64,000 nt of DNA, from positions 2,108,001-2,172,000 of the forward strand of contig JAUIRK010001052.1 in assembly GCA_030549495.1 (NCBI GenBank), read 5' to 3'. The translations under genes were made by a program, and so were the position numbers. Positions 57,003 through 64,000 of this stretch are shown here, in pieces; positions within the stretch are counted from its first letter, which is position 1; each line of letters starts with the position of its first letter. The DNA comes from Nectonema munidae. Lineage: Eukaryota; Nematomorpha; Nectonematoida; Nectonematidae. A model generated the notes under the pieces. It saw only the letters and a list, made by a program, of their open reading frames with translations, ran no database searches and was not told where the DNA came from.

Positions 57003-59976
57003 TTTAAATCCTGTCTGTGTTTAAGTGCTCCTTGTTTGTGCGTGACTGTGTTTAAGTGCTCCATGTTTGTGGTTTCTGTGCTTGAGTGCCCCCTAATGGT
57101 GTTTGCTTGTGATAAAGTGCTCCCTGTTTGTTCCTGGCTGTGTTTGAGAGCTCTCTGTGTGCTTGTTTGTGTTTAAGTGCTCATTGTTTGTGTCGACCTG
57201 TGTTTAAGTGTTCCATTTTGTGTTTGCCTTTGCCTATGTGTGCCTGCTTGTGTTTGAGTGCTCACTGTATGTGCTTTCATGCGTTTGAGTGTTCGTTCAC
57301 TGTTAGTGCTTCTCTGTGTTTGATTTCTCCCTGTTTGTGCCTGATTTTGTTTGAGTGCTCCCTGTTTGTGCCTTCCTATTGTTTAAGTCCTACCTGTGTT
57401 TAAGTGCTCCTTATTTGTGTCTGACTGTGTGTGCCGGCCTGTGTTTAAGTCCTCCTTGTTTGTGTCTGACTGTGTGTCCCGGCTTGTGTTTAAGTGCTCC
57501 CTCCTTGTGCTTGCCTGTGTTTGAGTGCTACCTGTTTGTGCCTGCCTGTGTTTGAGTGCTCCTTTATTGTGCCTGAATGTGGTTGAATGCCCCGTGTTTG
57601 TGCCTGCCTGTTGTTTTAGTGCTCCCCGTTTGTGCCTGCCTGTTGTTTGAGTGCTCGATGATGGTGTCTGCCTGTGTTTAAGTGCTCCCTGTTTGTGCCT
57701 GTCTATTGTTTAAATCCTGCCTGTGTTTAAGTGCTCCTTGTTTGTGCGTGACTGTGTTTAAGTGCTCCATGTTTGTGGTTCTGTGCTTGAGTGCCCCCTG
57801 TTGGTGCTTGTTGTGATAAAGTGCTACCTGTTTGTGCCTGGCTGTGTTTGATAGCTTTCTGTGTGCTTGCTTGTGTTTATGTGCTCATTGTTTGTGTCGA
57901 CCTGTGTTTAAGTGTTCCATTTTGTGTTTGCCTTTTCATGTTTGTGCCTGCTTGTGTTTGAGTGCTCCCTGTATGTGCTTCCCTGTGTTTGAGTGTTCGT
58001 TCACTGTTTGTGTTTCTCTGTGTTTGATTTCTCCCTTTTTGTGCCTGATTTTGTTTGAGTGCTCTCTGTTTGCGCCTTCCTATTGTTTAAGTCCTACCTG
58101 TGTTTAAGTGCTCCTTCTTTGTGTTTGACTGTGTGTGCCGGCCTGTGTTTAAGTCCTCATTGTTTGTGTCTGACTGTGTGTCCCGGCCTGTGTTTAAGTG
58201 CTCCCTGTTTGTGCTTGCCTGTGTTTGAGTGCTCCCGCTTTGTGCCTGCCAGTGTTTGAGTGCTCCTTTTTTGTGTCTGAATGTGGTTGAGTGCCCCGTA
58301 TTTGTGCCTGCCTGTGTTTGAATGTTCCCAGTTGATTCCTGCCTGTGTTTGAGTTTTGGTTCACTGTTTGTGCTTGAGTGCTCCCTGCTTGTTCTTGCCT
58401 GCATTTGACTGCTACCTATTTGTCCCTGCATGTGTTTGTGTGCTCTCTATTTGTATCTGCCTGTGTTTGAGTGTTACCTGTTTATGCCCGTCTATGCTTA
58501 CCTGCTCCATTTTGCCCTTCCTGTTGTTTGAGTGCTCAATGTTTGTGCATGCCTGTTGTTTAAGTGCTCAATGTTTGTGCTTGCCAGTTGTTTAAGTGCT
58601 CCCTGTTTGTGCCTGTTTCTTGTTTGAGTTCTCCCTGTTTGTGCCTGCCTATGTTTGAGCGCCCTCTGTCGGTGGCTTCCTGTGTTTAAATTCTCCCTGT
58701 TTGTGCCTGACTATTGTTTAAGTCCTACCTGTGTTTAAGTGCTCCTTGTTTGTCCCTGACTATGTTTGGGTGTTGCCTGTTTGTACCAGGCTGTTGTTTG
58801 AGTGCTCGTTGTATGTTCCTTTCTGTGTTTGAGTGCTCCCTTTTTGTTCCTACCTATGTTTGAGTGCTCTCTGTTTGTACCTGCCTGTGTTTGAGTGCTA
58901 CGTGTTTGTTCTTACCTATGTTTGAGTGCTCTCTGTTTGTACGTGCCTATGTTTAAGTGCCCACTTTTGGTGTCTGCCTGTTGTTTAAGTGCTCCCTGTC
59001 TGTGCCTGCCTGTCTTTGAGGGCCTGCTGTTAGTGTCTTCCTGTGTTTTAGTGTTCCTTGTGTGTGCCTTCCAATTGATTAAGTCATACCTGTGTTTAAG
59101 TGCTCCTTGTTTGTCCCTGACTGTGTTAGAGTGCTCCCTGTTTGTCTCAGCCTGTGTTTGAGTGCTCCTTCTTTGTGCCTGAATGTGGTTGAGTGGCCCG
59201 TTTTTGTGCCTGCCTGAGTTTGAGTGTTCCCTGTTGGTGCCTGCTTGTGTTTGAGTGTTGGTTCACTGTTTGTCCTTGAATGTGTTTGAGTGCTCCATTC
59301 TTGTTCTTGCCTGTGTTTGAGTGCTCCCTGTTTGTCCCGACCTATGTTTAAGTGCCTCTTGTTTGTGCCGTTGTGTGTTTAATGCTACCTGTTTGTTCTT
59401 GCCTGTGTTTTATTGCTCCTTCTTTGTGCCTGAATGTTATTGAGTGCTCCCTGTTAGTACCTGTATGTGTTTGAGTGTTGGTACACTGTTTGTGTTGCCT
59501 GTGTTTGAGTGCTCCCTGTTATTCCTACCTGTATTTGACTGTTCTCTGTTTATACCTGCCTATGTTTAAGCGCTCCTTGTTGTTTAACTGCTACCTGTTG
59601 ATTGAGTGATCGTTGTTTGTTCTTAACAGTGTTTAAGTGCTCTGTTTGTAACTGCCTCTGTTTAAGCGTTATCTGTTTTTGCCTGCCTGTATTTAAGTGC
59701 TCCCTGTTTGTGCCTGCCTGTTGTTTGAGTGCTCCAGTTTGTGCCTGCCTGTGTTTAAGTGCTCCCTGTTTGTGCCTGTCTATTGTTTAAATCCTGTCTA
59801 TTGTTTAAGCGTAACTGTGTTTAAGTGCTTCATGTTTGTGCTTTCCTGTGCTTGAGTTCCCCCTGTTGGTGCTTGCTTGTGATAAGAGATCCCTGTTTTT
59901 GCCTGCCTGTATTTAAGTGCTCCCTATTTGTGCCTGCCTGTTGTTTGAGTGCTCCAGTTTGTGCCTGCCTGTTGTT
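57003..59976 (+). repeat. Minisatellite arm 1, about 31-bp unit, 704-bp higher-order repeat
   Basis: Degenerate tandem units close to GTGTTTGAGTGCTCCCTGTT + TGTGCCTGCCT (31 bp), with a TTGTTTAAGTGC variant. A higher-order period of 704 bp is clear: distinctive variants at 57003-57400 recur at about 57707-58107 in the same order. These include the TGATAAAGTGC unit, the CTGTGTGCTTG unit and the GTTCGTTCACTGTT unit. A third, worn copy starts near 59786. Short Cys/Leu-rich open frames here (CLSAPCLCL type) are by-products of the unit, broken by stops. Confidence 0.95.
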
Positions 59977-60209
59977 TGACCTTTATGATTGATGGGAATA
60001 TTTCTGTTACTGAAAATCCTGACGTGATACGGCAAAACGGTTATGATTTTTGAAATCAGCGTACCCAAATTAGTCTAAATCACTTTACACATCTCCAGTA
60101 AAATTTTTTTGCTTGTTCAGTGTTATTAGGGGAACCAATGATCTTTAAAGTGGTAACAATTTACGGTAGGTACCCATCATATTTTCCGTATAATAAATCT
60201 TTGAAAAAA
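59977..60209. other. Unique spacer at the minisatellite inversion centre
   Basis: About 233 bp of non-repetitive AT-rich DNA between the two inverted arms. No ORF or known element recognised. Confidence 0.8.
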
Positions 60210-63200
60210 CAACGGGGTGCACTCAAACTGAGACAGGCACAAATGGAGCAATTAAACACTTGAAGGCACAAACAGGGAGCAATTAAAAAGGTTCCGTCAT
60301 AAATAGGGAGCACTTTAACACAAGCAAGCACCAACAGGGGGAATTAAGACACAAACAGAGAGCACACTAACGCAGACAGACACAAACATATGGAACTTAA
60401 ACACAGGCATGCCCATATAGGAAGCACTCAAACACAGGCATGCACAAACAGGGAGCACTAAAACACAGGCAGTCAGGCACAAACATGGGGCACTCAAACA
60501 CAGGGAGGCACCTCAGAGGGCACTCAGAGACAGGCAGGCACAAACAGGTAGCACTTAAACAACAGACAGACACCAAAAGGGGACACTCTAACACAGGTAG
60601 GAACAAACAACGAGCACTCAATCAACAGGAAGTACCCAAACATAGTCAGGCACAAACAAAGGGCACTTAAATACAGTTAGAACTTAAACAATAGTCAGGC
60701 ACAAACCGGGAACACTTAAACACAGTCAGAATCATGGGGCATTCTAACACATGCAGGCACAAACAGGGAGCACTCAAACACAGGAAGGAACAAAAATGAA
60801 CACTCAGGGAGCACCCAAACACAGTCAGGCACAAACAAGGAGTACTTAAAAACTGGTAGGATTTAAAAATGAAGAAGGCAAAAACCGGTAGCATTTTATC
60901 ACAAGCAAGCACTAACAGGGGGCACTCAAGCACAGGAAGGCACAAACAAGGAGCACTTAAACACAGGTAGGACTTAAACAATAGGCAGACACAAACTGGG
61001 AGCACTATAACACAGGGAGGCACCCCAGTGGGAACTCAAAGTCAAGCAGGCCAAACGTCTAGCACTTAAACAACAGGCAGACACCAAAGGGGACACTCAA
61101 ACACAGGCAGGCACCAACAAAGAGCACTTAAACAAAGGGAGCAACAAACAGGGAGTACGTAAACACATGCGGACATTAACAGATAACACTCAAACACAGG
61201 CGAACATTAACAGGTAACCCTCAAACACAGGCAGCTACAAACAGGGATCACTCAAACACAGGCAGGAACAAACAAAGAGCACTCAATCAAGAGGAAGCAA
61301 CCAAACACACTCAGGCACAAACAAGGAGCACTTAAACTCAGTTAGGATAACAATAGGCAGGCACAAACAGGGAGCACTTAAGCACAGGCAGACACCATCA
61401 TGGGGCACTCAAACAAAGGCAGTCACAAACAGGGAGCACTCAAACACAGGCAGGCACCAACAGGGGGCACTCAAAGACAGGTAGGTAAAAACTAGGAGCA
61501 ATTAAACTGAGACATGCACACAGAGGTAGCACTTAAAAAACAGGCAGGCACCAACAGGGGGCACTCAAACACAGGCATGCACAAACAGGTAGCACTTAAA
61601 CGACAGGCAGGCACAAACAGGGAGCACTCAAACAACAGGCAGGCACAAAGAGTGAGCACTTAAACACAGGCAGGGATAAACAAGTAGCACTCAAACACAG
61701 CAGCTACAAACAGAGAGCACTCAAACATTGGTAGGAACAAATAGGGAGCACTAAAACACAATCAGGCACAAACAGGCAGAACTCAAACCCAGAGATGCAC
61801 AAACAGTAAACGAACACTTAAACACAGGCAAGCACATACCGGGAGAACTCAAACACAGGAAGACACAAACAGGAAGCACTCATACAAAGTCAGACACAAA
61901 ATGAAACTCTCAAACACAGGTTGACATAAACAGTGAGGACTCAAAGACAGGCAAGCCCAAAAGGGAGCTCTCAAGCACAGCCAGGCATAAACAGAAAGCA
62001 CTTAATCACAAGCAAGCACCAACAGAGGGCACTCTAGCACAGGAAGACACAAACAGGGAGCAATTAAATACAACAGGCACAAACAAGGAGCACTTAAACA
62101 CAGTTAGGACTTAAACAATAGGCAGGCACAAACATGGAGCACTTAAACACAGACAGACACCATCATGTAGCACTCAAACACAGGAAGGCACAAACAGGGA
62201 GCACTCAAACACAGGAAGGAACAAACAACAAACACTCAAACAACATCCTGGTACAAACAGGGAACACCCAAACATAGTCAGGCACAAATAAGGAGCACTT
62301 AAACACAGGTAGGACTTAAACAAGAGGTAGGCACGAACAGTGAGCAATTACACAAAGGCAGGCACCAACAGGGGGCACTTAAACATACTCAAAGACAGGC
62401 AGGCACTAACAGGGGGCACTCTAACACAGGCAGGCACAAACAGGGAGTACCTAAAGACAGGCAGGCACAAACGGGGCACTCAAAGACAACCAGGCACAAA
62501 CAAGGAGCACTTAAACAAAGACAGGCACAAACAGGTAGCCTTTAAACAACAGAGGGGGGCACTCTGCATAGACAGGGAACACTTAAACACACGCAGGCAC
62601 AAAGAGGGATCACTTAAACAGATTCAGGAATAAGCAGGAAACACTTTATCCAAGGCAAGCAGCAACAGGGAGCACTCAAACACAGGAAGGCACAAACATG
62701 GAGCACTTAAACAAAATGCTGGCATAAATAACGAGCACTTAAACGACAGGCAGGCACCAACAGGAGGCACTCAAGCACAGGCATGTACAAACAGATAGCA
62801 CTTAAACAACAGGCAGGCACAAACAGGGAGCGCTTAAACAACAGGCAGGCACAAACAGTGAGCACTTAAACACAAGCAGGGATAAACAAGTACCACTCAA
62901 ACACAGGCAGGTACAAACATAGAGCACTCAAACATTTATAGGAAAAAACAGGAAGCACTCAAACACAATCAGGCACAAACAGAGAGGACTCAAACACAGA
63001 GAAGCACAAACAGTAAACAAACACTCAAACACAGGCAAGCACATACAGGGAAAATTCAAACACAGGCAGGCATAAACAGGAAGCACTCAAAGAAAGGCAG
63101 ACACAAAATGGAGCATTCAAACACAGGTCGACACGAACAGTGAGCACTCAAAAACAGGCAAGCACAAACAGGGAGATCTCAAACACAGCTAGGCACAAAC

Positions 63201-64000
63201 AGGGAGCACTTTATCACAAGCAAGCAATCAAGCACAGGAAGGCACAAACAGAGAGCACTTAAACCTAATCAAGCACAAACAAGGAACACTTAAACACAGG
63301 TAGGACTTAAACAATAGGCAGTCACAAACAGGGACCACTCAAACAGAGGCAAGAACAAACAGGGAGCACATAAACCAACGGAGGCAAAAACAGGTAATGC
63401 TTAAACAACAGGCAGGCACAAACCGTGAGCACTTAAACACAGGCAGGCACAAATAACGGGAGGCACAAAGAGATAACATTCAAACAACAGGCAGAAATAA
63501 ACAGGGAGCACGTAAACACAGGCGGACATTAACAGATTACACTCAAACACAGACAGGAACAAACAGCACTCTATCAACAGGAAGCACGCAAACACAGTCA
63601 GACACAAACAAGGAGCACTTAAACATAGTTAGGACTTAAAAAATAGGCAGGCAAAAACTGGGAGCACTTAAACATATGCAAACACCATTATGTGGCACTC
63701 AAATACATGCAGGCACAAACAAGGAGCACTCAAACAACAGACTGGTTAAACAGGGAGCACCCAAACACAGTCAGGCACAAACACGGAACACTTAAACATA
63801 GGTAAGACTTAAACAATAGGCAGGCACAAACAGGGAGCACTTAAACCCAGGAAGCCTCCAACAGGGGGCACTCAAACAAAGGCAGGCACAATTAGGAAGC
63901 ACTCACACAACAGGCAAGCATAGGGATCACTTAAACAACTGGCAGGCACGAAAAGGGAGCACTTAAACCCAGACCAGGACAAACAGGGAGCACTTAAACA
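60210..64000 (-). repeat. Minisatellite arm 2, inverted, runs off right edge
   Basis: The same roughly 31-bp unit in reverse complement (CACTCAAACACAGGCAGGCA + CAAACAGGGAG). Distinctive variants also recur here. The AACAGTAAACGAACAC unit near 61802 returns near 63009, about 1.2 kb later. The CAACAGGAAGCACGCAAACA type occurs near 60624, 61288 and 63568, and the TAGGACTTAAACAATAGGCA type many times. The AACAGTAAACGAACAC unit is the reverse complement of the GTTCGTTCACTGTT unit of arm 1, so both arms share ancestry. Confidence 0.95.

Noticed and set aside
57128-63607. Cys/Leu-rich frames (CLSAPCLCL type) on both strands
   Set aside because: By-product of the 31-bp unit. The frames are short, broken by many stops and appear in both arms according to orientation. 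Not a cysteine-rich protein gene.
60210-64000. Regular repeats resembling a CRISPR array
   Set aside because: Units are contiguous and degenerate without unique spacers, in an animal genome.

Overview
This is AT-rich, repeat-dominated DNA from an invertebrate animal. It has spliced GT-AG introns, animal-type non-LTR retrotransposons (LINEs), hAT, piggyBac and Tc1 DNA transposons, and two copies of an unnamed protein family that I associate with arthropod genomes. An arthropod, perhaps a crustacean, is my inference; the species cannot be read from the window. No bacterial features are present.

One host gene stands out. It is a ten-exon gene on the minus strand (coding 33867 to 19401) for a 271-residue seven-helix protein of the lifeguard/TMBIM (Bax-inhibitor-1) family. 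It is invisible as a long ORF because its exons are 38-141 nt. All nine introns are GT-AG, all phases agree and the summed length is exactly 272 codons. Its introns have collected LINE fragments and a broken copy of the unnamed family.

Layout: 1-1530 is a decayed hAT transposase split by a 127-bp TTAA-type MITE, and a related MITE lies at 1710-1841. 3816-6122 is a decayed piggyBac element. 11472-16930 is a full-length minus-strand LINE with 12-bp target-site duplications and a (GAGT)n tail. 17080-18650 is a second piggyBac relic. 19305-33889 is the lifeguard gene. 34285-44939 is a LINE 3' end whose (GAA)n tail has grown to 10.34 kb, starting 733 bp upstream of the lifeguard start codon. 44940-57002 is mostly AT-rich DNA with a tRNA-like sequence, a Tc1 end, a hAT MITE with 8-bp duplications, a SINE-like sequence and the second copy of the unnamed family. 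57003-64000 is a roughly 31-bp minisatellite in two inverted arms around a 233-bp spacer, with a 704-bp higher-order period in the left arm; it runs off the right edge.

The recurring theme is that three separate LINE insertions end in a different microsatellite each (CTCA, GAT, GAA), and one of these has expanded to about 3,447 units next to a host gene.
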